A stretch of 64,000 nt of DNA from Mermis nigrescens (taxonomy: Eukaryota > Nematoda > Enoplea > Mermithida > Mermithidae): the NCBI GenBank assembly GCA_036768485.1, contig JAVLUZ010000272.1, forward strand, positions 120,034-184,033, written 5' to 3'. The translations under genes and the position numbers were made by a program. Numbering within the stretch: the stretch's first letter is position 1; every line of letters starts with the position of its first letter. Shown piece by piece: positions 19,602 through 31,789 of this stretch. The notes under the pieces were generated by a model. It was given only the letters and a program-made list of their open reading frames with translations, had not been told where the DNA came from and ran no database searches.

Positions 19602-21122
19602 GTGCCTTTAGATGAACCTATTACTTTTGATGCTTATGAATGTTTTATTTGGAAACAAAAAGTATGCACAAATATGGGGTTTTTTGGGGTAAAAGGACTT
19701 CTCAGTGATAATGTTGAAATTGAGAATGTTGCTCCTGATATTTCTAAAAACGTTGTGACAATGAAAAGTTTTATGGGACAGAAATTAGTAGCAATGCCAA
19801 CTGGTATATGGTCAACAAATAATTCACTCTCAGTTGAGTACCTGTGGCGCTGTAAGCAACTATGTCAAGAAATTGATAACTTTATGCTTGAGATAGGTAC
19901 AGTAGCTACCTATGATGGTAAAACATCATTTAATGATTTAGGTGACATAGGTGGTTGCAAACCAAATACAGGTCAGTGTCTGAATAATGATGGAATAATA
20001 GTCTGGAATGCAACAGACATTGAGCCTGCTTGTCCACTTGCTTTTAAGGGTAATTATGATGCTTTATTTAGTGATCATTATATAATTGTTGAGAAACTAC
20101 AAGCATCGTTCAGTATTAAGTCAACTTATAAGGCAAGCAGCCATTTAAGTGCAGTCTTTAATACGCATCAAGGTGCTTTTTACAATTTAATTTGATTTCT
20201 AGACGCGATCTCAATAATTATGCAGCAAGCAAAACTCAGTTAAGTGAAAGCAATCCAGTAAATGCAAAATTGAATTATTTAGATTATATGATAACTTCTG
20301 ATTTTGGCTTCATGTGGACTGAATTATGTATTCACACACAACAATATCTAGATTAAATATGGCAGTTATTACACTTTGACGCAATGTTAGGCACATGTGC
20401 TATATTACAATGTAACAATATCACTGCAAAATTTGTAGGCAAAACTCTTACAGTCTGGCATTGCAAATAAATTACTGATGCCCAAGTAATATAACATCAT
20501 AAGATAAATGATACCTGCTATGTAAATATTCCACTTTTTCCTAAAAATAAACTATTTTTGGTAAGTCCAGGTTCCTCAGATCTCATATTGTTTTCCCAGA
20601 AAATTGATTGTAATCATCATGCAGTTCCAATCTACCTTAATGACATCAAGAGGTTTACCAAATCTGGACTATTCATGAAAGAAAGGTACCATTAAATTTA
20701 TTGTGGAAGGGTTACCATACCATTTTTCAGTTTTATGCTCCAGGAGTTTTTCACAATAAACTTGCTGAATTGCCAGTAAGCCTTTTGTAATTAAAACAGC
20801 ATATTTTTGAACTCGCACACTTAATAATAAGCTAAATAGTGTCTTAAAATAAATACACTTCTGACTCATCTATAGAGCCTAATTTACTGCATGCTGCCCT
20901 CACAGGTGTTGACACAGGTGTAAAGTTTAGAACTTGTTAGAACATTTTGTAGACACCAGTCAGAAAAACTTCAATTCTGGCCTTAATTTGTTAATTGCTG
21001 GACCAGTACAGCTAATTATTAATGCACTCCTTCTCACACTTGTTATTGCAGGATTAGAGTATGTAGCGTACTTAGGTCTTATGTTTTTTATGTATCAAAA
21101 ACAAGATCAAATTTTAGAGTGA
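19602..21122 (+). pseudogene. Env-like glycoprotein of the retroelement, degenerate
   Basis: The N-terminal 197 codons are open, with Cys-rich spacing and N-glycosylation sites (Asn-Ala-Thr). Further on, broken by stops, come YMITSDFGFMWTELCIH, TVWHCK, a Lys-Ile-Asn-Asp-Thr-Cys-Tyr segment and LFLVSPGSSDLILFS. This is a pattern I know from invertebrate gypsy-type env-like proteins. Near the end (20990-21105) is a hydrophobic span, LINALLLTLVIAGLEYVAYL, a likely membrane anchor. It lies before the protease and RT, not after integrase where env usually sits. No furin site or fusion peptide is clear. Confidence 0.55.
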
Positions 21123-22140
21123 CAAATTCTTCTCAGAATAATATTGGCAAAGCTCTACTTGCATTATTGAAATTGAATAAGAAGAACAAAATTTTTGATC
21201 TTAAATTATCAGATGTTTCTTATAAAACTTCAGCAATCAATTGTGTAATAATTCACGATATATCAGTTGCATGCATAGAAACTTCTTTACATCAGGCAAG
21301 CAATCATATTTTTGCTGATTATGACAATGCTGTGTATAATGCAAATGCATCTAACAACTTTACAATACAAGATTTAGCAGATTTTACGTTTGAGAAGCAT
21401 CCACTGCCTGGTTTTCTCCCAGGCAGTTTTGGTAGATTCAGGACTTGGTCACCAAATGATGACTGTACGACTTCTGATAATCATGACAAATGCATGATAC
21501 CTATATAGTGGATATTACTGAGATAAGTAGTGAGCAACAAACACCTCATATTATAGTGATAGTGAATAGAAAGTTTAGAGTAGATGCCTTGATTGATACA
21601 AGTGCTGTTTGTTTGCTTGTTGATGCAGAAATAGTCAAGAAAATCAGAGATACCCCAATTTTTCCCACCTTTAGCAGCAAATAGAAGTTTTATAGTCCTA
21701 TTAGGTGAATGTTTTCTCACAATTACAGTTGCAGATGTTGACAAAACAATTTAAGTGCATATTCAAGAAAATTGCAGCAAACCTCTTCTTTTAGGATCAA
21801 ATTTTCCATTTAGATTCAAAAATTATCAGTTTGACAACAAAAAAAATTTGTAATCATTGAAAATACATGTGATATTCCATCACATTCAGTCATGTTAGTT
21901 CCTGTTAAAGTATCACAACAATACAAGGACATAAACAATGTACAGTTCCAACCAAAGAATTTTCATTCTGGTTACAGAGCTTATTTTGCAGCCTCTATCA
22001 ACAGCATAGCAGATCAACAAATTTCAGTCAAGCGCTAAATCCTTATACTTATCCTATCCAACTTTATAAAAACACATGCGTGCAAAACATAAAATTCTAC
22101 AAAAAAATACCAGCTTCAGATAACTTTATTTAATCTGTAG
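21119..22140 (+). pseudogene. Retroelement region ending in an aspartic protease, degenerate
   Basis: The first 130 codons (21119-21508) are of unknown nature and may be a spacer before pol. After a frameshift, 21510-21830 shows RKFRVDALIDTSAVCLLVDA, the retroviral-type protease active site, with the Gly of D-[ST]-G-A replaced by Ser. This is followed by FIVLLGECFLTITVADVD and LLLGSNFPF, the flap and C-terminal ILGxxF-like region. The reading runs on towards RT but is cut at 22200 by the Harbinger element. Confidence 0.65.
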
Positions 22141-22444
22141 TAAACACAAGTTTACAAAAGCAATCACATGACTACATTCCTCAGCATGCAAAAATATCTG
22201 CAGCCGGTTTCACGAGCTTGTCTAACTTGAGTTAGACGACTAACTTGAGTTAGCCAGGCAAGTTAGACAGGAAACTTAGCCAAGGGGAGTTTCACGAACC
22301 TGTCTAACCTAGTTAGCCGGCTAAAAGTTAGTCGACTAACACCTAAAAAGTTAGCCTGGTCAGTGGGGGTGGCTAACTTCAACTTAGACAGGCAAAATGT
22401 GTGCTTTTGTGGATGTTAGATTGTTTTTGTGAGAAGTTTAGAAA

Positions 22445-23483
22445 ATGTTGCGTCGTTGTTTGAATGGTTTATTAGATGACAGCGATGATGATTATGAAAA
22501 TTTGAATAAGCGGCCTAGAATTTACCGAGATAGAGACAATCCGCTTGATAAATATAATGACGATGAATTGTATAAACGTTATCGATTTACCCGATCAGCT
22601 ATTATGGAAATCACTGATATGTTGATGGATGATTTGGTAATTGAGACTGAACGTGGTTATGCTGTGCCACCCATACTTCAAGTTTTGGCGTCACTTCGAT
22701 ATTATGCGTCCAACAGCTTTCAAGAGGTGATTGGTGATACTTTGTCAATTTCCAAGCCTACAATCTGTCGGCTTTTGCGAAGAGTTTCCTTTTCGCTTTG
22801 CAAACGTGCAAAGAAATTTATACAATACCCCAAAAATGATGAAGTAAACAAATTCCAGCAACAATTTTTCAAGATTGCAAATTTTCCTATGATTGTGGGT
22901 TGCATTGATGGTATGCACATTCGTATTGTTGCACCTAAGGAGCATCCCCACGTGTATCAAAATCGAAAATGGATTTTACTCGTTGAATGTTCAAGCCGTG
23001 TGTGGACCTGGTGGTCAGCTAACAAACCTAGTTGTGAAGTGGCCTGGTAGTGCCCATGACTCTCGTATCTTTCGCGAATCTGCTTTAAGCCGAGGTTTGG
23101 AGGATGGGAGCCTTAAAGGTACACTGTTAGGGGACTCTGGTTATCCCTGCCGCACATTTCTTCTGACCCCATACCGAAACCCAAATAACACTGCCCAGAA
23201 AAATTTCAATAATGCTCAAAAACAGACAAGGGTTTTGATTGAACAGACTTTTGGCAGATGGAAATGTCGATTTTCCATACTGCACAGCGAAATTCGTACA
23301 AAACTTGAAACTTCGTTTGCCATCATAGTGGCTTGTGGCGTTTTGCACAACATCACAGTGCAAAAAAAATTGCCGGATTTTGATGACATTCTACCCAAAG
23401 AATTTATGGATGAAGAAACCGATTCTTTCAATGATGGTCAGTCAATGCGTGATCATATTGCCTTGACATACTTCAATAACTGA
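22445..23483 (+). pseudogene. PIF-Harbinger transposase with one frameshift
   Basis: The N-terminal half (22445-22965) has RYRFTRSAIMEITDMLMDDL, LASLRYYASNSFQEVIGD, a SKPTICRLLRRV helix-turn-helix and PMIVGCIDGMHIRIV with the first catalytic Asp. One base of shift near 22965 moves to the next frame, with FYSLNVQAVCGPGGQ, WPGSAHDSRIF (second Asp) and LIEQTFGRWKCRF (catalytic Glu). Apart from this shift the gene is open over about 345 codons, much fresher than its surroundings. Confidence 0.92.
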
Positions 23484-24669
23484 GTAGTTTTTTGCTTGAG
23501 TTGAATCGTATATTGCGCGTGTTTTTGCTTCTTATATAAATGTAATTAACTTGAAAACTTGAACTTCATGTTTTTCATTTAGCAATGTTCACAAAACGTA
23601 AATTTTTCCGAGGGCTCTAAAATAGCTTCTAGAATGGAGGCTGTTTTTACAACTTTTTACAAGATGTTAAAAATTCAACATTTTGTTATGATTTGTTCTA
23701 ATAATCGGCCGCAATCTATCAAGGGCATAGCCAGTGGGCTGGCAAACTCCAGGGCTGGCCAACTTGTTTTGGGAATTTTGGAAGTGGCGCAAAGCGCCAC
23801 TTCCCAAAATTCCGAACTTTACCCCCCCAGAATTTTTCAAGGGGAAATGTGAAAAAAATTTTTGGGGGGATGGGTGAACCTCCTCACGCCCATGTGTGGT
23901 TGTGATTGTGTGAGCACTGGGAGGAAAATTTTTCGACGACGTTTGATTTTATTCACTAAAATTGCGAAACTCACTGAGGCCTGCTGAAACAGTTCAAAAA
24001 CTCGTTTTCACCACAAAATCAATGCCTGCCAGTTTGCCGACTACAATTCCGAATTCGGATGAAAGAGAATGAAAGCGATATGTCTGGTGATGTCAAATAA
24101 TGTAATATGTGATGGTCTGCTATGAATTATGCTGCATTCCATTTTATGCAAACAAAACATCTTTTTTGTGTCTTAGGTTTCTTCAATGAGCTTGTAAAAA
24201 TAACATTCGAAAAATAAAATTCTCCTTATTAGCTCAATAGTTTAGTGAAAATATGCAAAAACCATCAAAACCAAGCAAAACCCAAGAAAGACCAGATCAA
24301 AAACCAAAAACCAAAAAATTGAAATTTTTAAATCTTGGTTTTTGCCACCCCTGTTCCCATTCAAATTTTGGAATCATGACAAAACATACCACAAAAAATC
24401 ACAAAAAAGTGATTGACTAGGATGCAAATATGTGGGCCTTTTCAAATCCAATTTTCTTACAAATGCAGGAGCATGCAATAGCATGTGCGGAATTTCTAAT
24501 AGTAATCTTACCAAGCCATCAACAAATGATTTGGTACTATTAGAAAATCGGTATTAGAAAGATAGGTACATAGAATATAAGTAATGTAATGTCGTTTGCA
24601 ACCTATCATAACAATGTGGGCATTCATTCATCAATAACAAAATTAACTTGCATGAGTCACAACGAGCAT
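23484..24669. other. Harbinger interior without genes
   Basis: Between the two convergent genes. It holds the hairpin at 23765-23815 and otherwise AT-rich sequence with runs such as AACCAAAAACCAAAAA near 24290. No coding region is supported. Confidence 0.5.
23765..23815. repeat. Perfect-stem hairpin within Harbinger
   Basis: AAGTGGCGC-AAA-GCGCCACTT, extended by TTTTGG and CCAAAA with one unpaired base, gives a stem of about 17-18 bp. Around it (23740-23905) lies G-rich sequence like the M1 MITEs, ending CACGCCCATGTGTG, so this may be a rearranged MITE. Confidence 0.6.
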
Positions 24670-25905
24670 TTACAAATTTTCATAAATCGAATTTTGTTGC
24701 ATCGGCGCACTGGGGGCACTAGAAAACTGAGTAAATTGTGCACCATCTTTAGCAATGCAAGACTGAGTGAAAGCTTGACAGGCAGCCCCGAATGCATTCA
24801 TCGCATTTGAAACGGAATACCACCCTTGAATTTCGGCATTGACTTTTTGCTGCATGAGATTTTTTTCCATCTCGAACTTATTCTTCTCTGCAATATGCTT
24901 TGCCTCTTCGGCAAGTAAAACACGAATTATCATGTCTTCCTTGCACACTTTTTCCTTTTTATTCTTTGGTTTCTGCAAAGCGCTGTTGCCTGAAGTTGTA
25001 GCGGATTTAATTTTTGAGGTTTGAAAAGCCGCTGCTTCAGATTCGTTTACACTTTGACTGAAATCTTTGACCGAAGTGTTCATCCATGGTCGCAAAGAAT
25101 TTCGAAGTGAATTCTTCATCACTGTCACCTAAATCAAATCCATCCCCATGGCCAGTAATTGATGGATTATTTTCTCCAATAACCTGCAAGACGTCCTTCG
25201 GCTTCCTCTGACACACATATTTCTTCACAACCACCCCCCATTTTCTGACGCTTGCGTCTTTCATTGGCTACTTCGGTTTTGGCTTTTCCACACATGTTCT
25301 CCCAACATTTTTTCACGTTGGCAGCATCTCTATTCATTCCATATTGCGCACTGACTTGCATTGCCAACTGAAGCATGAAAACGACTACACATGCAATGAC
25401 TATCACTCTATGTACATATGATCCATCAGAATAGTTGATGAAAAACTTTAAACAAGTTTGTACAAACTTTTTCAATCAACGATTTAAAAAAATTTTAACC
25501 ACTTTTTGTCACATTGTTTTTCTAGATTATTGCGGCAACAGTAGAGGAAATTTTTTTCTGATTGCATATAATAATTTGTGGACCTTTTGTGGGAAAAAAT
25601 AGGTTGTTAATGCAAGGGCCACAATCCTTTTTGTGTGTGAATTCACAATTTATTTGATTTTTAAACTGGGCTTTTTAATAATTTTTCAAAAACACTATAT
25701 TGCTTATGTTGTGTGATGCAAACTTTCAATTGCCTAGATGGCTGTCTTTTTTTACTTCTTTTCATTTTGCCATTTTTCTTTTGTTTGAATTGGCCTTTCC
25801 GTCATTGCAATTGAAAATTGTGGCATGGTCCCTGACAAACTGAGTGATGAATTGCCTTTCCGCTTCAGTAAACGGTTTGTTACGTTTAGATTCAGTACAT
25901 GATCC
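24670..25905 (-). pseudogene. Harbinger Myb/SANT-like DNA-binding protein, probably spliced or degenerate
   Basis: A first segment from the ATG at 25905 reads KRNKPFTEAERQFITQFVRD, a Myb/SANT-like start. A second segment (25360-25170) reads YGMNRDAANVKKCWENMCGK and then RRKRQK, the end of such a domain. A third (25128-24670) is a Lys/Gln-rich helical tail with KKEKVCKEDMIIRVLLAEEA and a C-terminus near 24670. The pieces sit in different frames; introns or decay could explain this. Harbinger elements carry such a protein, which in studied cases helps bring the transposase to the element ends. Confidence 0.65.
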
Positions 25906-26213
25906 CATAATTGTCAATGATAAAACAAAGAAAAACGAACCAAACACTGCACAGAACGATTTTTAATGCACAGAATGTTATTATGTAATGTACCTATGTT
26001 TGGTTTAAACCACATTTTTCCCTGTCTAACTTTTATGAGCCTGTCTAACTTCAAAGTTAGCCCGGGCTAAAGTTAGACAAGGAGTTAGACACCCTCGTGA
26101 AACCCAAAAAGTTAGTCGGCCAACTTTAGCCTACTAACTCAAAAAATTTAGCCGGCTAACTGAGTTAGTCGACTAAAAAGTTAGACACCTTCATGAAACC
26201 GGCTGCTGATAAA

Positions 26214-26481
26214 CACACCTGGGCGTGGGGGGTTTGGGGGGTGCGCACTCCCCCAGAAACCAAAATACCCCCTCCCCAGAAATCAAAATACCTCCCCCAG
26301 AATTCAATTTTTTTAAGATTTTTTCGTTTTTTTTGCAATTTTTTGATGCCAATGGATAGTGCTTGATGAGAAACGTCAAAAAATGGTGTTTTTATTGCCA
26401 TACCACCATTTTTAGGGCCATTTTTGACCTTCAAAAAAATCTTGCATCCCCCCTTCAGAATTATCTTGCTGCCCATGTATG
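26214..26481 (-). mobile_element. M1 MITE copy next to the Harbinger end
   Basis: Starts CACACCTGGGCG and ends CCCATGTATG, flanked by CTGATAAA at 26206-26213 and 26482-26489. The left duplication includes the Harbinger target copy CTG, so the two insertions lie back to back. Confidence 0.92.
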
Positions 26482-27860
26482 CTGATAAACTGACAATCAA
26501 AGAAAAATGCAGCTTATTGATGTACTTTTGTCTTTTTCCTACGTTGTATGCCTTAGATGAGAAAGACACTGGAAAAACTAATTTAGTTTCACATACTATT
26601 AATACTGGACACAACAGGCCTGTGAGAGGTTTTCCATACCACTCATCAAAAGAAAAAGAACTGATCACTCAAGAAATAAAAGCACTTGAAACAAAAGGCA
26701 TTGTCACTACAAGCGCATTTCTGCGGGCCACAAATGTTGTTTTAGTTAGAAAAATACTGGAGGCCACAGACTATGCATAGATTTTTTGAGGTTTAAACAA
26801 AGTGACAAAGATAGATGTCTATCCTTTACCAAGGATAGATGACATATTGGATACCTTGAAAAACATGAAGTATTTTACAACTCTAGATCAAGCAAATGCC
26901 TACTGGAGCATTCCAATTGCACAAGACAATCATGAGGAAACTGTGTTTAACACCTTGCGGTTTATATGAATTTCACTATTTACCATTTGGCTTGTGCAAT
27001 GCTCTAGCATATTTTCAACACTTAATGTAAATACTTTTATCTGGATTACAATGGCAAACTTGTTTGGTCTATCTTGATGATATTTTAGTTTTTGCAAAAA
27101 CACATAACAAAATGCTTATAAGGTTAAAAGACATTTTAAGTTGTTAACATCACAGTTGTTTGAAACTTTGATCAGATACATGTAAATTCTGTTTTGCTGG
27201 AGTAGAAAATTTGGGATATAAGGTTTCTTGTGGAGGTATCCTTCCCGACAATCGAAAGTTTGAAGCTATAAAAGCAATCAAAGAACCTAAAATGGCAAAA
27301 GTAAAAACTTTCCTTGGTCTCGTCTTGTATTATCAAAGATTTATCAAAAACTGTGCTCAACTTTTGCAGCCCCTCACAAAACTTTTAAAGAAGGGGAAAA
27401 GCTTATTTTGACAGTTGAACAACAAAATGCATTCAATACTCTTAAGACTATGCTAATTGAACCGCTATTTCAGTTGATGACTGATTTTGCTAAGCCATTT
27501 ATCCTTCAAACCAATGAATTAGTTATGGGCATATGAGCTATTTTAAATTAAATAGGTACTGACGGATTAGAACATCCAATTGCTTATGCTAGCAGAAGTT
27601 TGAAGCCTGCTGAAAAAAATTATCAAATTACAAAAACTTGAAACACTAGCAGTGGTCAAATTTGTTAAATATTTTTGACCCTATCTATATCTCAATGAAG
27701 TCACAGTATACACAGATCATACTGAGGTTAAATCTGTTTTGGAAAAGCCTAATCCTTCCTCTCATATCACATGCTGGTGATTGGCTTTAGCAGATACTAA
27801 GCTAAACATTTTCCTAAAAAAAGTAAGTGCTAATAAAAACATGCAGATGCACTGTCAAGG
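26482..27860 (+). pseudogene. pol: Reverse transcriptase and RNase H of the gypsy element, degenerate
   Basis: The RT reads from DKLTIKEKCSLL through GHNRPVRGFPYHSSKEKELI, the usual N-terminal gypsy block, then DILDTLKNMKYFTTLDQANAY (motif A), LPFGLCNALAYFQ and LVYLDDILVFAKT with the intact YLDD-type active site near 27070. The connection FLGLVLYYQRFIKNCAQLLQ and LTKLLKKG follow (27310-27410). RNase H pieces include PIAYASRSLKPAEKNY and VYTDHTEVKSVLEKPNP (27570-27760). Several frameshifts and stops are present. Confidence 0.88.
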
Positions 27861-28089
27861 TCACCAAATGAAGATAAGATACATTTCTTTGACATCAAAT
27901 CTACTTTAATGAGTCGGCCACAAGAAAATGGCCTAATATGTGCTATGGAAAAACAAACCATTAGCATAAGAACTTTACAGCATAAAGATCATGAAGTCAA
28001 AGCCCATCATACAAAGTCAGAAAATAAAATAACAATAATCTGTCTTCTTCAACACAAAACTATGATTCAAGTAATGATACTCTTCACCA

Positions 28090-29003
28090 AAAGCTTCATA
28101 GTAATTTTAAAATTGTAGTACCTAAGCAGATACAAAATCTAATAATTCAAACTCATCATGATGAGCTATATTGCTATTTTGGACCACACAAAACAATTCA
28201 CATAATATCTCAATTTTACTATTGGCATACAATGCAAAAGGATTTAAATGAATACTTTAAAGTGTGCAGCGACACAAAATATTGGCTGATTTTAAGCCTA
28301 TGATTGCAAATGGACCTTTTAAATGCTTGGGACTAGATTGTATGGGAACATTACCAATCACTGAAAAAAGTAATTGTTTCAATGCTGTATTCACTGATTA
28401 TTTTACAAAATATGTTGAGGATTATGCAACAGAAAATATTATAGTCTGAAACCATAGCACACTTATTTGTAAACAAAAATAGTATGCTGACATGGTGTGG
28501 TGCACCATATTTTACAATCAGACCAGGGAACTGACTTAATTTCTCACCTCATGAAAGAAGTAGCAAGCATCTTAGGTGTGAAAGAAGTACATAGCACTGC
28601 ATATCATCCCATTCCTAATGGAGAGGTGGAACGTACTAATCAGACTCTAGCAACTTGTATACCTGTGTATGCTGAAATTAATCAGAAAGACTGGGACAAT
28701 TATCTCCCATTTGCAGTTTTTGCAATTAACATTACTGTGAATGACTCAACTCAATATAATCCAGCCAAACTTGTATATGGGCATTCACCTAAATTACCAA
28801 TGGACATTGCACTCACACATGAAACATCTCCTTATACGGTAGATATTGATTTGTTCAATGATGATGCAGTGAAACAGCACTTTACACAAGTTCTATCTAT
28901 TATTCACAATTGCATTTTAGAATCACAACAAAAATATGCAAAGTATTACAATAAAAGAGCACATAACATCAATTATAAGATTAACAATTTAGTCCTGAAA
29001 TAA
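28090..29003 (+). pseudogene. int: Integrase of the gypsy element, degenerate
   Basis: A zinc-finger-like start (LIIQTHHDELYCYFGPHKT, with the later Cys partly kept) lies at 28130-28280. The catalytic core has LGLDCMG (first Asp) and LQSDQGTDLISHLM (second Asp, near 28515), then STAYHPIPNGEVERTNQTL with the catalytic Glu near 28625. The tail (28640-29003) has the KYYNKRAHNINYKINNLVL pattern common in gypsy integrases. The 168-codon last part is uninterrupted. A stop and a frameshift lie near 28440. Confidence 0.88.
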
Positions 29004-29224
29004 TCTAAAATTATCAAGCAAGGCTTGTGTAAAAGCTTTCATAAATTGTAAAAAGCCAAGCAGTTCTGTGCTTGATAAAATTGAAAATGGCTGATACATG
29101 ATTGAAATGCGTTAAAAATACTTTTATTTCTCTTGTGTATTCTAATATTTATAGACTTGTAAAACACTAGCTCATTGAGATTGGAAGTTTATAATTAATG
29201 GATTGTAAATGCAGAAAATAATTG
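29004..29224. other. End of the gypsy element and an isolated TATA-like motif
   Basis: No gene. On the minus strand, TCTATAAATATT at 29144-29155 is one base off the TATA motif of the virion cluster. This suggests that sequence to the right of the gypsy element once belonged to cluster C. Confidence 0.35.
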
Positions 29225-29563
29225 TTATCTATATCTTTTATATTCAAACAATGATAAGATGGCATTGCATAATTCTAATTCACTAAACAACTCAAGGGAG
29301 AAAAAGAAACCCGTGCAAAGTATTTGTCTGTTGTGAGATTCGTAGCTTACAGGCACAATAAAGTCTGTTTTGAAATGAAAAACTGGTCTTGGAATGTTAG
29401 TTCTATGCTCACCTTTAATTTTTATGATTTCTTTATGGATACTAGCTGGATATCTCTTATTAATCTGAAACCCAAATGCATCAGCTAAAACCTCATCACT
29501 GAATGTTTTTGCATTTTGTTTATGTTCAAAATCACAAATCCACCTCACGTTGTTTCCACACAA
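29225..29563 (-). pseudogene. Orphan ORF fragment, function unknown
   Basis: About 112 open codons with protein-like composition: FSDEVLADAFGFQINKRYPA, a basic IKIKGEHRTN, PRPVFHFKTDFIVPVSYES and a C-terminal LFSELELCNAILSLFEYKR. No ATG is seen at the start (the first possible codon is TTG after a stop), so the N-terminus is missing or shifted. I do not recognise it. The virion-type TATA motif just downstream (29144-29155) and the same orientation as cluster C make a lost virus gene plausible. Confidence 0.35.
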
Positions 29564-29645
29564 TTAGAGAATTTGAGTACATTTATGCGTTAACTTTTGA
29601 ATTGCGGGGATTTTCAATAAAATAAATACAATAAATGATCACAAC

Positions 29646-29922
29646 CACACATGGGCGTGGGGGTTTTGGGGGAAGGGGTATGCACCCCCCAGAAGTTGAA
29701 ACATCCCCAAGAAATCAAAATACCCTTCCCCAGAAAAATTTTTTTTGCTTTTTTAGCAATTTTTTGATGCCATTGGATAGTGCTCAATAAGAAACGTCGA
29801 AAATGGTGTTTTTTTGCCATACGACCACTTTTAAGACCATTTTTTGACCTTTAAAAATTTTTTCACCCCCTCCAGAAATTTTTTCACCCACCCCCCCAGA
29901 ATTTTGGTGCTGCCCACCTATG
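29646..29922 (-). mobile_element. M1 MITE copy
   Basis: Starts CACACATGGGCGTGGG and ends GCCCACCTATG, flanked by ATCACAAC at 29638-29645 and 29923-29930. It inserted at the very edge of the foldback that follows. Confidence 0.93.
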
Positions 29923-31487
29923 ATCACAACTCATTCAGCTTGCTCAAAAATTAGTCCATGTTTCATGTTATAACATGCCTTGCCTACAGTGTGGTAGTCA
30001 GTAAAAGCTGATGAACCTGCTCACTATCAAATGATTCATTTCAGTGAAGTGAGGATGTTTGAGATAAACTCAAGAACCTTTGACAGATTTTTATGAAATA
30101 TAGTGTTTTAGTTTGACAATTTTTGGAATGAATTTATTCTGCTAAAAAGAGTATAGCTAGACCAGGTCTACAGTATGCTAGGCTCGAAAAATTTCTCAAA
30201 CTTTGTTTGCGGTAAGTACAGTATGCAGCTTAAGTTTCATATTTTGGAAAATAGCAAAATACTTAGATATTTTGTGCTCTAAATTTCACTCTTTTGTTTT
30301 TTCGTGTTTGTGAAAAGCTTGTCCTGCAATTTCTATTTAATTTTTTTCCAATATGACACGATTTTTCATATTTCTGAATGTTTGACACATTTAGAAAGCC
30401 CAAAAAAATGCTTGTTTAAATGATATCCTATTTGTCTGATTCACAGAAGGATTCCAGGTTTTCAATAGGGCTGATAGGATGGCAGTCATACTGTAGCTTT
30501 TTGATGTTTTAAGCCTTTATTCTGTGAGTTTCTGACATATTTCAAATTCTTTTTCAGTAAATAGCTAGAAAATTTAATGTTCTTCCTAATGGGGTATGTT
30601 TCATATTTTTGATCCTTTTAGTTCAATGAGGACAGTTCAAAAACCTTTAAATTATTCATTGTATAGTGAAAATGCATGACTTTCTTATTCCGCTATACTT
30701 ATGGGAGGGTCCACTTTGTTTTCACAATACAATGAATAATTTTGAGGTTTTTGAACTTTCCTAAACGAACTAGAAGGATTCAGAACATAAAACATAGCTC
30801 ATTAGAAAGGACATTGAATTTTCCAGCTATTTACTGAACAAATTTTGAAATATGTCAGAAATTTACAGAATAATAGCTGAAAACATCAAAAGCTACAGTA
30901 TGACAGCCTTTCTGGCGACCATATTCAAAAACTGGAATTCTTTAGTAAATCAGACAAATAGGATATCATTTTAACGAGCTTTTTGAGCTTTCTAAAATGT
31001 GCTCAAACATTTAAAAATATGAAAAATAGCGTGAATTAATGCATACCTTATGGGGGCAGCCTTATTGGAAAAAAATTAAATTGAAATTGCAGGACGAACT
31101 ATGCAGAAACATAAAAAACAGATAAGGGGGAAATTTAAAAGCACAAAAATATCTAACTATTTAGCCATCTTCTAAAATATGAAACTCAATCTCTATACTG
31201 TATTGACCAAGCAAAGTTAGAGCGCTTTATCAAGCCTGGCATACTGTAGCCATAAGCTAGCTATACTTTTTGCAAAATGATTTCATTCCAAATTGTCGAT
31301 CTAAAAGACTTTATTTCATCAAAATCCATTCAGTTGTTCTTGAGTTCATCTCAAAAAACCACACTTCACTAAAATGAGCTGTTCAATGGTGTGCATGCTA
31401 ATCAGCTTTTGACCAACTGTCACACTGTAGGCATGTTATAACCTAAAAGATGGACTATTTTTTGAGCAAGCTGAATGAGTTTTGATC
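29923..31487. mobile_element. Foldback (long inverted repeat) element, about 1.56 kb
   Basis: The left part begins ATCACAACTCATTCAGCTTG; the right end reversed begins GATCAAAACTCATTCAGC. Arms of about 750 bp pair throughout with scattered mismatches around a roughly 50-base centre (30672-30720). There is no coding capacity. The family and target duplication are unclear. Confidence 0.8.
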
Positions 31488-31789
31488 TTTTATTGTGTAA
31501 TGGAAGGGTAGTTGAAGTAGCTGACGGGCATAAGTATTTGTATACTGTAAAGTATTTCAAGTCTTGATGAATTTTGGCAAGTCTTAGTGAACCTGCAGTC
31601 CTCAACTTTTCAGAATTTTGTAGTTCACAATTGTAAGGTTTCTGTTTTGAATGAGTAATATGTGTACACTCACAATGAACACAGGTGTAAAAATGGCATT
31701 TGGGCTCGACCAAGTAAAAGTAAAGGTCTTCAGCCTAATCAACGTAAGTATGAGTTAGGTTGTCAGAATTAAATTGTTTTGATCTTTAT

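Larger units (their letters stand above)
22201..26205. mobile_element. PIF-Harbinger element
   Basis: Ends CAGCCGGTTTCA and TGAAACCGGCTG form exact 12-bp inverted repeats, followed by diverged GTTAG/CTAAC-rich subterminal repeats. The 3-bp duplication CTG lies at 22198-22200 and 26206-26208. It carries a transposase on the plus strand and a Myb/SANT-type gene on the minus strand, the usual two-gene layout of this superfamily. The RT reading frame resumes after it. Confidence 0.9.
16461..29003 (+). mobile_element. Ty3/gypsy-type retroelement with env-like ORF, split by three insertions
   Basis: Plus-strand order: gag, env-like glycoprotein, aspartic protease, reverse transcriptase, RNase H, integrase. 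Gag is interrupted by a mariner (17117-18412). The protease-RT junction is interrupted by a PIF-Harbinger element (22201-26205) and an M1 MITE (26214-26481). Taking these out restores continuous reading across both sites, which confirms the nesting. Many stops show it is dead. I compared 16030-16460 with 29004-29640 by eye and found no matching LTRs, so the ends are not defined. Confidence 0.85.

Noticed and set aside
19602..21122. Host membrane-protein gene
   Set aside because: It lies between gag and protease on the same strand with the same level of decay and matches an env-like pattern.
25762..25947. Signal-peptide start upstream of the Myb-like protein
   Set aside because: The hydrophobic leader before residue 15 is probably the untranslated region; the ATG at 25905 gives a normal Myb/SANT start.
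16023..29640. LTR pair of the gypsy element
   Set aside because: By-eye comparison of the flanks of gag and integrase showed no shared block; a self-alignment could still find short or diverged LTRs.
31420..31713. Minus-strand ORF with several Cys and His residues resembling a zinc-finger protein
   Set aside because: It overlaps the end of the foldback and is antisense to the start of the MULE; Cys/His spacing fits no finger class.
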